The notes beneath the pieces are model-generated. The model had not been told where the DNA came from. It saw nothing but the letters and a program-made list of their open reading frames with translations, and did not search any database. Shown piece after piece: positions 36,143 through 42,853 of a DNA stretch of 64,000 nt. Position 1 is the stretch's first letter; every line of letters begins with the position of its first letter. Origin of the DNA: Microbacterium esteraromaticum (GTDB lineage: Bacteria > Actinomycetota > Actinomycetes > Actinomycetales > Microbacteriaceae). Made by a program: the position numbers and the translations under genes. The stretch lies in contig NZ_CP118100.1 in the NCBI RefSeq assembly GCF_028747645.1, positions 372,001 to 436,000 of the forward strand. The letters run 5' to 3'.

Positions 36143-37011
36143 TCGGTATGGCTACGGTAGGAATCGTGCGTCTGAAGGGCGAAGACGAAGAGGTGGTCGC
36201 GATCGCCGTCGCGGCGAAGCGGGCCGTCGCCTCCCACCGTGACCTGCAGCGTGAGCTGATGCCGCAGCTCAGCGCGCTGCACGCAGCCCGGCGCGAGATG
36301 ACAACTCCGCATCCGCAGTTGCAGATGCTGTCCGCAGAGACCGATGCCCGGGGGCGCGGAATCGTGTGGACCTTCCTGTTCGCGGTGAGCCTGGTGGCGG
36401 CAGTCGTCGCCGTTGCGATGCTCTCTCCGCTGGGTCCGCGCACGAAATGGGTGGCCCCTGATGTCGCGGTGCAGATCGCCATGCCGGCGCTGATCATCGC
36501 CGCGATCGCCGGGGTCGGTGCACTGATCTTGCGACCCGCACGAGGACGCGCCGCAGTCGCGACCGTGCTCTCGTCCATCGTCACCATTCTGCTTGCCGCC
36601 GTCTTCCTGTTCCGCCTGGTCGGTGGAGGAGGGGACAGAGGCTTCACGGCCCAGCAGCTCGGCCCCTGGCTTGCTGGCGCAGGCATCCTGCTCGTGCTCC
36701 TGATCGCCCTGACCTGGCGGCTCGACCGCCTTCGCCGGAGCGATGTGTTTGCCGAAGGAGGCATCCCGAAGGGCAATCGCGAGGCGCAGGCCGACGCTCG
36801 TCGTGTGAGGGAGTCCGCGCGGCGAGCGGCGAACCTGACGCCAGCCACCGCCGCAGCGCGGGATGAACTCCGACAGCAGTGGGCGCATGCGCTGCAGCAG
36901 CGCGGCGCGCACACCGAGGCCGCGGACCAGGCGGCAGAAATCGGGCCGGTGGCCTGGCTCGTCTGGACGGTGTACGACGGCGACCTGGATGTCTCCCTGC
37001 TGCTTCGCTGA
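36139..37011 (+). CDS. Membrane protein of unknown function (probable C-terminal frameshift)
   Basis: 290 residues. A cytoplasmic helical N-terminus (1-75) precedes four membrane helices (about 77-100, 112-130, 140-160, 172-193) and a charged C-terminal tail with QADARRVRESARRAA. ATGA overlap with the gene before. The present end DLDVSLLLR is abrupt. One base fewer at 37006 would extend the protein by ADGLLVAVENDGS to a stop at 37046-37048, 9 bp before the next start, in good codon usage. Either an assembly indel, a recent mutation or a programmed slip. No family recognised. Confidence 0.65.
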   Translation: MIGMATVGIVRLKGEDEEVVAIAVAAKRAVASHRDLQRELMPQLSALHAARREMTTPHPQLQMLSAETDARGRGIVWTFLFAVSLVAAVVAVAMLSPLGPRTKWVAPDVAVQIAMPALIIAAIAGVGALILRPARGRAAVATVLSSIVTILLAAVFLFRLVGGGGDRGFTAQQLGPWLAGAGILLVLLIALTWRLDRLRRSDVFAEGGIPKGNREAQADARRVRESARRAANLTPATAAARDELRQQWAHALQQRGAHTEAADQAAEIGPVAWLVWTVYDGDLDVSLLLR

Positions 37012-37057
37012 CGGCCTGCTGGTCGCGGTCGAGAACGATGGAAGCTGAGCGGCACCC

Positions 37058-37828
37058 ATGAGCGCTGTGAGTGCGGACGTGAGTCGGGAGATCGTCGAGA
37101 ACGCCGATCGCTGGGACGGGCTGAACTGGTGGGAGCTCGAGGCCGGGCTCTTCCGCGATCATCCGAAGATCCGCAGCGCACTCAGCACGATGTCGCCGAC
37201 TGCGGCCCGACGCTACTTCGCCAAGGGCAGGATCGATCCTCTGCAGCCGATCATCGCGCTCATGCACCTCGCCGCACCGGTGCTGCCGGCGGTCGCGCTC
37301 GTCGTGCTCGCCTCCCTTCACCTTCCGCGTCCGGACGGTGCGAGTTTTCTGCCGGCTGTGATCCTCATCGCGATCGCGGTGCTGCTCGGAACGATCAGCC
37401 TGATCGGCAATGTGCGTCATCGCGATGAGGTCGAACCGCGCACCGCGATCATAATCGGCTGGGCCCACCTCGTTCCGTCGCTGATTCTGCTGGTCTTCGT
37501 CGTTCAGGCGCTGGCGACCGGCCGCTCGGCCGATGCGCAGCCGTGGATGGTCGTCGTGTTCGCGCTTGACGCCATCGTTGGTGTTCTCTACCTCGTGCTC
37601 ACACCGCGGCCGAAGGATCGCGCTGCAGCGCGGGTCGAGCGTGCGCGTGCGCTCTGGCGCAACGCGATGGCGACGCTGGTTGCGGCGGACGAAGAGAAGG
37701 TGCGCGCAGAGCTCGCCGGCGCGATCGATGTCCTTCTCGAACGCGACCTCATTGACCGGGAAACCGCCGATCGTGCGCGGGAAGCGCCGCTCGGCCTGCT
37801 GGGCGTTGCGCTCGCGCCCGCAGCTTGA
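37058..37828 (+). CDS. Four-helix membrane protein, tandem paralogue 1
   Basis: 256 residues. The N-terminal cytoplasmic part includes W-x2-L-N-W-W-E-L-E and SPTAARRYF. Four membrane helices follow (about 68-90, 98-118, 130-150, 160-180). The C-terminal helix pair ends ERDLIDRETADRAREAPLGLLGVALAP. The next gene has the same layout and both end motifs (LAWWKLE; SRDLID ... APMGELGLTMAP), so this is a tandem duplication. Function unknown; probably a membrane part of the secretion machinery or its partner. Weak ribosome site. Confidence 0.65.
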   Translation: MSAVSADVSREIVENADRWDGLNWWELEAGLFRDHPKIRSALSTMSPTAARRYFAKGRIDPLQPIIALMHLAAPVLPAVALVVLASLHLPRPDGASFLPAVILIAIAVLLGTISLIGNVRHRDEVEPRTAIIIGWAHLVPSLILLVFVVQALATGRSADAQPWMVVVFALDAIVGVLYLVLTPRPKDRAAARVERARALWRNAMATLVAADEEKVRAELAGAIDVLLERDLIDRETADRAREAPLGLLGVALAPAA

Positions 37829-38655
37829 TGGCGAAGGCGAGCTCTCCAGGAGGGCATGATGCAGAGAGTCGGCCGCTCGCTCCCCTGATCGAAGAAGCCG
37901 AGGAATGGACACCGCTGGCCTGGTGGAAGCTCGAAATCAGGTCTTTCATCGTGGCACCTGCCGTTGTCCGCGACCTGTCGATCATCGCGCCGCAGGAGGC
38001 CGTGCAGGCTGAGTATACGAAGATCACGGGTGCCAGCTGCCTGCGCTCGCTCAGTTACCTGTACGCGATCGTCGGCCCGCTCGTCGGCGCGGCGATGATG
38101 ATCCGGTGGGCGTGGACCAGCGGCGACAACTTCGACCTGCCTCTGGCCGCGGCCGGCATTCTCACAGCCCTCGCTCTCATCGTCGGCGTCTACGGTCAGA
38201 TCCAGGAACACAGGCACCCGCGGGCGGTCATGGCAGCCAGCCTGCGCACGCTTGCGCTGTTGCACATCATCCCGGCGGCCGTGTCACTTCTCATCGCCGC
38301 AACTGCGGGCCGGAGCCAGCTGACCGGGCCTGACGTGCTGTGGATCGTCGTCATCGCGGCAGATGCGCTCCTACACGTCGTACTCCTGGTGCGCGGTCCG
38401 GTGCGACCAGGTGGTCCGCAGAACGAAGTCGACAACATCAGACAGGGCCTCACCGAGACGCCGCAGCACGTCCTCGATGAAATCCAAGATCGGCGCCGTT
38501 CCGCGATCGAGCTGCTGCGTTCGCGCGACCTCATCGACGCTGGGGTCGCCGCGCGGGCGAATGCCGCGCCGATGGGTGAGCTCGGTCTGACGATGGCGCC
38601 CGAACTGGCCAGACATGTGCCTGACGCGCCCGCCGGCGCTCCTCCCCAGGCGTGA
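37825..38655 (+). CDS. Four-helix membrane protein, tandem paralogue 2
   Basis: 276 residues, ATG overlapping the previous stop by 4 bp. Same architecture as its upstream neighbour: W-T-P-L-A-W-W-K-L-E near residue 28, an IAPQEAVQAEY segment, four membrane helices (about 70-175) and the terminal SRDLIDAGVAARANAAPMGELGL block. Last gene before operator copy 3, so probably the end of the first module's transcript. No catalytic motif seen. Confidence 0.65.
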   Translation: MMAKASSPGGHDAESRPLAPLIEEAEEWTPLAWWKLEIRSFIVAPAVVRDLSIIAPQEAVQAEYTKITGASCLRSLSYLYAIVGPLVGAAMMIRWAWTSGDNFDLPLAAAGILTALALIVGVYGQIQEHRHPRAVMAASLRTLALLHIIPAAVSLLIAATAGRSQLTGPDVLWIVVIAADALLHVVLLVRGPVRPGGPQNEVDNIRQGLTETPQHVLDEIQDRRRSAIELLRSRDLIDAGVAARANAAPMGELGLTMAPELARHVPDAPAGAPPQA

Positions 38656-38659
38656 GGTC

Positions 38660-38679
38660 GATGGGGAGTTCTCCCCATC
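38660..38679. promoter_or_regulatory. Locus operator, copy 3 (20-bp inverted repeat)
   Basis: Third identical copy, 4 bp after the stop of the membrane protein gene, its centre about 32 bp before the TAGTGT box. Same geometry as copy 2 within 1 bp. Confidence 0.8.
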
Positions 38680-38701
38680 GACGGGTTCTGTGGTCGGCCC
38701 G

Positions 38702-38707
38702 TAGTGT
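38702..38707 (+). promoter_or_regulatory. -10 box TAGTGT of the second WXG100 gene
   Basis: TAGTGT 22 bp after operator copy 3; predicted leader of ~48 nt to the ATG at 38762. Confidence 0.5.
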
Positions 38708-38761
38708 GGTTGTTGTCGGGCCGGGGTGGTCCGGTTCGGGTGATTTTCGGAGGTGTTGTTG

Positions 38762-39049
38762 ATGGCCGATTTCGGTGCGTCTTATGCGGAGATGGAGCAG
38801 GTGGCGTCGTCGCTGTCGCAGGCTCGTGATGACATTCAGGGTCAGCTGGACACCCTGAAGGGTCAGGTGGACACGCTGCTGGGTGAGGACTTCAAGACGC
38901 AGCACGCGTCGGGCAAGTTCGGTGAGGGCTATGGCGAACTCACCACCGGTCTGAAGACGGCGGTGGATGGCATCAATGACATGTCGGAGTCGCTGCTGGG
39001 CATGATGCGCGCGATCCAGGACCTGGATCAGCAGCTCGCCGGCGGCTGA
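38762..39049 (+). CDS. WXG100-family secreted protein B
   Basis: 95 residues from ATG 38762 (GGAGG, 8 bp upstream). Two long amphipathic helices are joined by a turn at about residues 45-52 (SGKFGEGYGE), where the WXG motif of the family is replaced by FGEGY. The C-terminal end RAIQDLDQQLAGG has the same DLDxxLA pattern as the other two small proteins of the locus. This is the usual length and shape of EsxA/EsxB-type partners. A strong terminator follows 20 bp after the stop, so it should be made in much larger amounts than the genes beyond. Confidence 0.85.
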   Translation: MADFGASYAEMEQVASSLSQARDDIQGQLDTLKGQVDTLLGEDFKTQHASGKFGEGYGELTTGLKTAVDGINDMSESLLGMMRAIQDLDQQLAGG

Positions 39050-39070
39050 ACACCAACAGAGTCTTCTCCA

Positions 39071-39101
39071 GAAAGGGCCGACCATTTCGGTCGGCCCTTT
39101 C
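39071..39101 (+). terminator. Strong hairpin terminator after the WXG100 gene
   Basis: 13-bp perfect stem GAAAGGGCCGACC / GGTCGGCCCTTTC with an ATTTC loop. It sits inside the locus, between the WXG100 gene and the next module, and should set up high WXG100 expression with partial read-through. Confidence 0.85.
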
Positions 39102-39146
39102 TGCATCTGACGGAGTCCGACGCCGCGGGGTAAGGAGAGAGATCGC

Positions 39147-39356
39147 ATGACGATCGACGATGATGCGCTCCAGCGGGCACTGACCGGATTGCACGTGCGC
39201 ATTCCCCGATCGGAAGCGGATGCCGCGCAGCTGCGCGCAGAGGTGCGCGCGGCGGATGCCGCCCTCGGCGCCGCATTGCGCGCTGCCGACCGGCGACGCG
39301 CTCACACCATGCCGGCGGAGGCACCGGCATCCGAGAGAGGACAGGACCAGACGTGA
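39147..39356 (+). CDS. Small hypothetical protein of the second module
   Basis: 69 residues, ATG with AAGGAGAGA ribosome site, mostly one Ala-rich helix with many charged residues (RAEVRAADAALGAALRAADRRR). Overlaps the following WXG-like gene by 4 bp. No recognised family; its size, charge and place fit a small cytosolic chaperone or leader peptide, but nothing proves this. Confidence 0.6.
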   Translation: MTIDDDALQRALTGLHVRIPRSEADAAQLRAEVRAADAALGAALRAADRRRAHTMPAEAPASERGQDQT

Positions 39357-39628
39357 GCGACGTCCGGATGGATCTTGCCCAGCTCGAGTCGACCGCCCAG
39401 GCCGCCAAGGGACTCGCCACGACCTTCGATGGAGCGGAATCGTTCGCTGCCGACGTGGGATCGCTCACAGGGCACAGCGGGCTGAGCGCCAAGGTCGACG
39501 ACTTCGGCGGCAAATGGGACATCGCCAGGGAGGACCTGAGTGAGAGCCTGCGTTCGCAAGCCGACTTCATTCAGGCGATCGTCGACACGTTCCGTGACCT
39601 CGACGCGAAGATGGCTCAGGGGGAGTAG
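39353..39628 (+). CDS. WXG100-like small secreted protein C
   Basis: 91 residues, GTG start in a 4-bp overlap. Helix-turn-helix with the turn FGGKWDIAR (Trp in a G-K-W context) and the end FRDLDAKMAQGE. Gapless similarity to 33353-33673 from the Trp to the DLD motif (see there). Three bases separate it from a large hydrolase-bearing protein, which it probably accompanies through the secretion system. Confidence 0.78.
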   Translation: MSDVRMDLAQLESTAQAAKGLATTFDGAESFAADVGSLTGHSGLSAKVDDFGGKWDIAREDLSESLRSQADFIQAIVDTFRDLDAKMAQGE

Positions 39629-39631
39629 AAC

Positions 39632-41197
39632 ATGACGGTGCTTCCGGGGCATCCCGAAGAACTGAGTGCTCGCGCGACGACCCTCGTTGCCTCGGCCGAC
39701 GTCATCCTCGAGGTCATCGGTGCGCTCCGGGGCATCGTCGCCGACGACGAGGGCAAGGCCGTTCACGCGCTCTACGAACAGAACGAGCAGATCTCGGCTG
39801 ATCTGGAGCGCATTCATCCGCGCTACCGCGGCACGGCCGATGCGATCACCGAGTACGCCGTGGTGCTCACCGACGCCCATGCTCGCGCAGAGAGCGCTCA
39901 GGCAGACCTGGACGATGCGCTTGTCTCGCACGGCAACGCCAGCTCGGCACTGAGAGATCTGACTGCACGTGTCAGCGCCGCAGACGATCCGCCGCCCGCG
40001 CTCACCGATCAGGTACCCGGCGCCCAGCGGGCCGTCGACGCCGCTGTTGCCGCCATGGACGATGCGCTCGCGCGCATCCGCGCTGCGCGGGACGACATGG
40101 ATGCCGCCGCCGAGACCGCGATGAACCGGATCGACGCCGCCATCGACCCGTCCAACGAGGGGTTCTGGGACGGCGTGGGTGACTTCTTCGCCGGGGTCGG
40201 GGACTTCCTCTCGGGGATCGGTGAGTGGATAGGCGACTTCCTGCAAGACGTCGTGAACCTGCTGAAGGCGATCGCCGACACGCTGGTGGCGATTCTGGGT
40301 GTGCTGGCCGTGCTCGTGCTGATCGTCGCCGTCGGAGCACTGTTCGGCACGGTCGGCCTCGTCATCGGCGCGGTGATCGCAGTCGCGCTCGCCGCCTTCT
40401 TGATCTGGAGCGTGCTATCAGACGTGCTGCGCGACACGCCCGCTGTGGCGGGCAAGAACCCCTACGCGGATGCCAGCAAGAAGCAGATACCCGACGACCC
40501 GAGCCTCGCCAACGTGCTCGATGGCGCCGGTGAGGTCGATGCCCTCGGCCTGGAAGACGAGAGCGTGGTGAAGATCTCGAAGGTGCTGGGCCCGGACGGC
40601 TGGCACTACACGGTCACCTTGCCGAGCACGCAGGAGTGGCTCTCGCGATTCGGTGATAAGGGAGCGGTCAACGACCTCGACAGCAACCTCGCGCTCATGC
40701 TGACGCCAGCGCTGCAGACGCAGTACGAGCGCGCTGTGCTCGATGCGATGCGCCAGGCGGGAGTCGGCCCGGACGATCCGGTCATGCTCGTCGGCTTCAG
40801 CCAGGGCGGGATCATGGCCGGGCATCTCGCGGCGTACAACTCCGACTACAACTGGCAGGCCGTTGTCGCAGCCGGGGCTCCCATCGATCACATGCCGATT
40901 CCCGGCGACATCGACGTCGTCTCGGTGCAGCACAACGGCGACCCGGTGCCGAGGTTGGATGCGATTACCGGCGACTTCGACAGCGTTGAGCACGGGGCGA
41001 ACTGGACATCGATCCGAGTCGACCCGCCGAACCCGAACGCTGTTCTCGGCGTCGACGTCGGCGCGCACAACGCCGACAAGTACTCCCAGACCTACCAGGC
41101 TCACCTCGACCAGGTGCAGGCAAGGCATCCTGGGCTGGCGGACTTCTTCAACGATGATGGCTACACCGACGTCTCGTACTACCACTGGAGCGAATGA
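39632..41197 (+). CDS. Large type VII substrate-like protein with C-terminal alpha/beta-hydrolase domain
   Basis: 521 residues; GGGGAG ribosome site. Residues 1-175 are a helical, coiled-coil-like head of the type found in type VII substrates. Residues 180-205 contain a repeated DGVGDFFAGVGDFLSG amphipathic stretch, and 215-265 hold two hydrophobic helices. From about 290 comes an alpha/beta-hydrolase domain with nucleophile elbow GFSQGG (Ser about 391), then VAAGAPIDHMPIP, HNGDPVPRLD (candidate acid) and VGAHNADKY (candidate His), like PE-PPE/cutinase-type serine hydrolases. Likely an exported lipase or esterase; the substrate is unknown. Followed at a 4-bp overlap by a lipoprotein gene. Confidence 0.78.
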   Translation: MTVLPGHPEELSARATTLVASADVILEVIGALRGIVADDEGKAVHALYEQNEQISADLERIHPRYRGTADAITEYAVVLTDAHARAESAQADLDDALVSHGNASSALRDLTARVSAADDPPPALTDQVPGAQRAVDAAVAAMDDALARIRAARDDMDAAAETAMNRIDAAIDPSNEGFWDGVGDFFAGVGDFLSGIGEWIGDFLQDVVNLLKAIADTLVAILGVLAVLVLIVAVGALFGTVGLVIGAVIAVALAAFLIWSVLSDVLRDTPAVAGKNPYADASKKQIPDDPSLANVLDGAGEVDALGLEDESVVKISKVLGPDGWHYTVTLPSTQEWLSRFGDKGAVNDLDSNLALMLTPALQTQYERAVLDAMRQAGVGPDDPVMLVGFSQGGIMAGHLAAYNSDYNWQAVVAAGAPIDHMPIPGDIDVVSVQHNGDPVPRLDAITGDFDSVEHGANWTSIRVDPPNPNAVLGVDVGAHNADKYSQTYQAHLDQVQARHPGLADFFNDDGYTDVSYYHWSE

Positions 41198-41694
41198 CAA
41201 TGCAGCATCGAAGCGTGCGCGGACGGCGATTGCTCGCTGCGGCTGTGGCAGGAGCGTTGCTCTCCGGCAGCGTGGCGGGGTGTGGGGTGCTGCCCCCGAG
41301 CGGCGGACAGACAGAGGAGCAGACTGTGGACTACGGTGACGTGTCGAGTGCGGTGGTGGCGGGCGTGCCTCGCGTCACTGCTGTTGACGGCTTGGAACGA
41401 TCGCGCAATGGCTTCGGGCATCGACTCAGCATCGGCGTGGTCACCGATTCGCCTGAGCCGTTCACCAGCGATGAGCTCGATGCGCTCCTCGAGGCCGTGT
41501 GGCGCGCGCTTCCCTGGGAACCGAACACGATCAAGGTGGTCGCGGGCACGAGCGCAGCCGAGGGGGAGGAACCGGTCGATCTCCGAGCGGCGGCGGCCGA
41601 GCTCAGCCCGCTCGGCGTGACCAACGCCGGTCAGGGCGGAGTCAGCCTGACCGATATGGATGCCCGCTACGGTGCGTGGACGGGACCGGAGTGA
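41194..41694 (+). CDS. Lipoprotein of unknown function
   Basis: 166 residues. N-terminal signal with RGRR charges, a hydrophobic stretch and lipobox SVAGC (Cys about 30). The mature part is a small alpha/beta domain (SIGVVTDSPEPFTSDELDALLEAVW) without known motifs. Translationally coupled to the hydrolase gene. It could be an immunity-like inhibitor or membrane partner of the hydrolase, facing the outside, but this is inferred from order only. Confidence 0.7.
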   Translation: MTMQHRSVRGRRLLAAAVAGALLSGSVAGCGVLPPSGGQTEEQTVDYGDVSSAVVAGVPRVTAVDGLERSRNGFGHRLSIGVVTDSPEPFTSDELDALLEAVWRALPWEPNTIKVVAGTSAAEGEEPVDLRAAAAELSPLGVTNAGQGGVSLTDMDARYGAWTGPE

Positions 41695-42347
41695 CCGGTC
41701 CAGAGCTGCGGTTTCGTCTGCCGGGACGCTGGTTCTCGGTGGATCTCTCCGGGGGCGAGGCCACACGGGCATCCATTCAGGCGATCGCGAAGAAAGCCAT
41801 CGGCGTCGCCGACGATCGTGCCGCCGAACGTGCACGGGTGCGCACCCAGTTGCAGGAAGCGGTGTCGGCGGGCGCGCGGGGAGAGACCCGCGCCATCATG
41901 TTCTCCACCGAGATCGCGCCCGGCACGCCACTGCCGGTGACGCTGTTGGTCTTCGAACCGGCCGATCTGCGGATGAGCCCGGCGATCGGTACGGCGCCGC
42001 AGGCGGTGCTCGGCGTCATGGCAGAAGGGCTGAAGCAGATCGATCCCGCCGCGCACGCGTCGCTGGCCGAGGTGCGGGGGCCGGGCAATCCGGCGCTGCG
42101 CACGCATCGCGTTGAGACGATCGACGACGGCAGCGAATCGCAGGGGATCACGCGGTTGATCGCCGACTACTGGGTGCCCGTGCCCGCATCCAAGCGCCTG
42201 CTGATGGCGAGGTTCTCGACCCCGCTCGGTGACCTCGAGAACCTCATGCTGTCTCTGTTCGACGAGTTCGTAGCCGCCGCCCGCTTTGTCAGTTCCGGAT
42301 CTCTGCGCGACGAGCTGATGGGCTCGTCATCTGTCACCGCGCGGTAG
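41691..42347 (+). CDS. Unknown protein, paralogue of the protein at 35534
   Basis: 218 residues from GTG 41691 (4-bp overlap). Soluble; LRFRLPGRWFSVDL opening, GETRAIMFSTEIAPG, a VTLLVFEPADL strand, DYWVPVPASKRLLMARF and a terminal helix LMLSLFDEFVAAARFV, in the same order as 35534-36142. Last gene of the locus; 6 bp separate it from the convergent resolvase-like gene. Likely does the same job for the second module as its paralogue does for the first. Confidence 0.65.
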   Translation: MTGPELRFRLPGRWFSVDLSGGEATRASIQAIAKKAIGVADDRAAERARVRTQLQEAVSAGARGETRAIMFSTEIAPGTPLPVTLLVFEPADLRMSPAIGTAPQAVLGVMAEGLKQIDPAAHASLAEVRGPGNPALRTHRVETIDDGSESQGITRLIADYWVPVPASKRLLMARFSTPLGDLENLMLSLFDEFVAAARFVSSGSLRDELMGSSSVTAR

Positions 42348-42353
42348 CGGCGC

Positions 42354-42812
42354 TCAGGCCTCGACGTCGACCAGGTGGCGGGACTGGTGCCCGAGGATCT
42401 TGACCATGATTCCGTGCCGACGCAGCTCGGCGACCGTGCGCGACTCCTCGTCACGGTCGCGGCCCAATGCATGCACGTTCGCGACCACCAGCACGTCACC
42501 GCGCTGCAGCGTCTCGATCAATCGCGCCAGGCGGTCGCCCCAGCTCTCCAGGATCTCGGGCGCGGGATGACGGAAGCCCTCGATCGGCACACCGAAGCGG
42601 GTGAGGTCCTCACGCTGCTGGGTGACCGAGGGCATCCCCTCGCGCGAGACGACCAGGCCGACCAGTCGGGCGCTTTCGGGGCGCATGGACCACCAGCCGT
42701 GGTCATCGTGGGCCAGGCACTTCGGGCATGACGCGGCCGCGTGCGGCAGTGTCAGCGGACTCGTCAGAGCAGCATCCGCGTGAGTCTTCGGCACACTCAT
42801 CCCCTCGTTCAT
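42354..42812 (-). CDS. Degenerate resolvase-like protein
   Basis: 152 residues from ATG 42812 (GGGAGG, 7 bp upstream). After a 25-residue lead with a CPKC pair comes a serine-recombinase N-terminal-like fold. VGLVVSREG stands where the catalytic Y-x-R-V-S motif belongs (Ser kept, Arg lost), then VTQQREDLTRFG and GDVLVVANVHALGRDRDEE (the D-R-L-G-R motif reduced to H-A-L-G-R). It lacks the DNA-binding tail. It is probably not an active recombinase and may be a domesticated nucleotide- or DNA-associated protein. Same strand as mdh, 41 bp downstream of it. Confidence 0.65.
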   Translation of the reverse strand: MNEGMSVPKTHADAALTSPLTLPHAAASCPKCLAHDDHGWWSMRPESARLVGLVVSREGMPSVTQQREDLTRFGVPIEGFRHPAPEILESWGDRLARLIETLQRGDVLVVANVHALGRDRDEESRTVAELRRHGIMVKILGHQSRHLVDVEA

Positions 42813-42853
42813 CGACGTACCTCCCGTTACCATTCTGCCCGAGCGGCCGGGCT

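Noticed and set aside
42354..42812. Boundary of a prophage or integrative element
   Set aside because: The resolvase-like protein lacks key residues and a DNA-binding tail, and no tRNA or attachment-site repeat is visible at either side of the locus.
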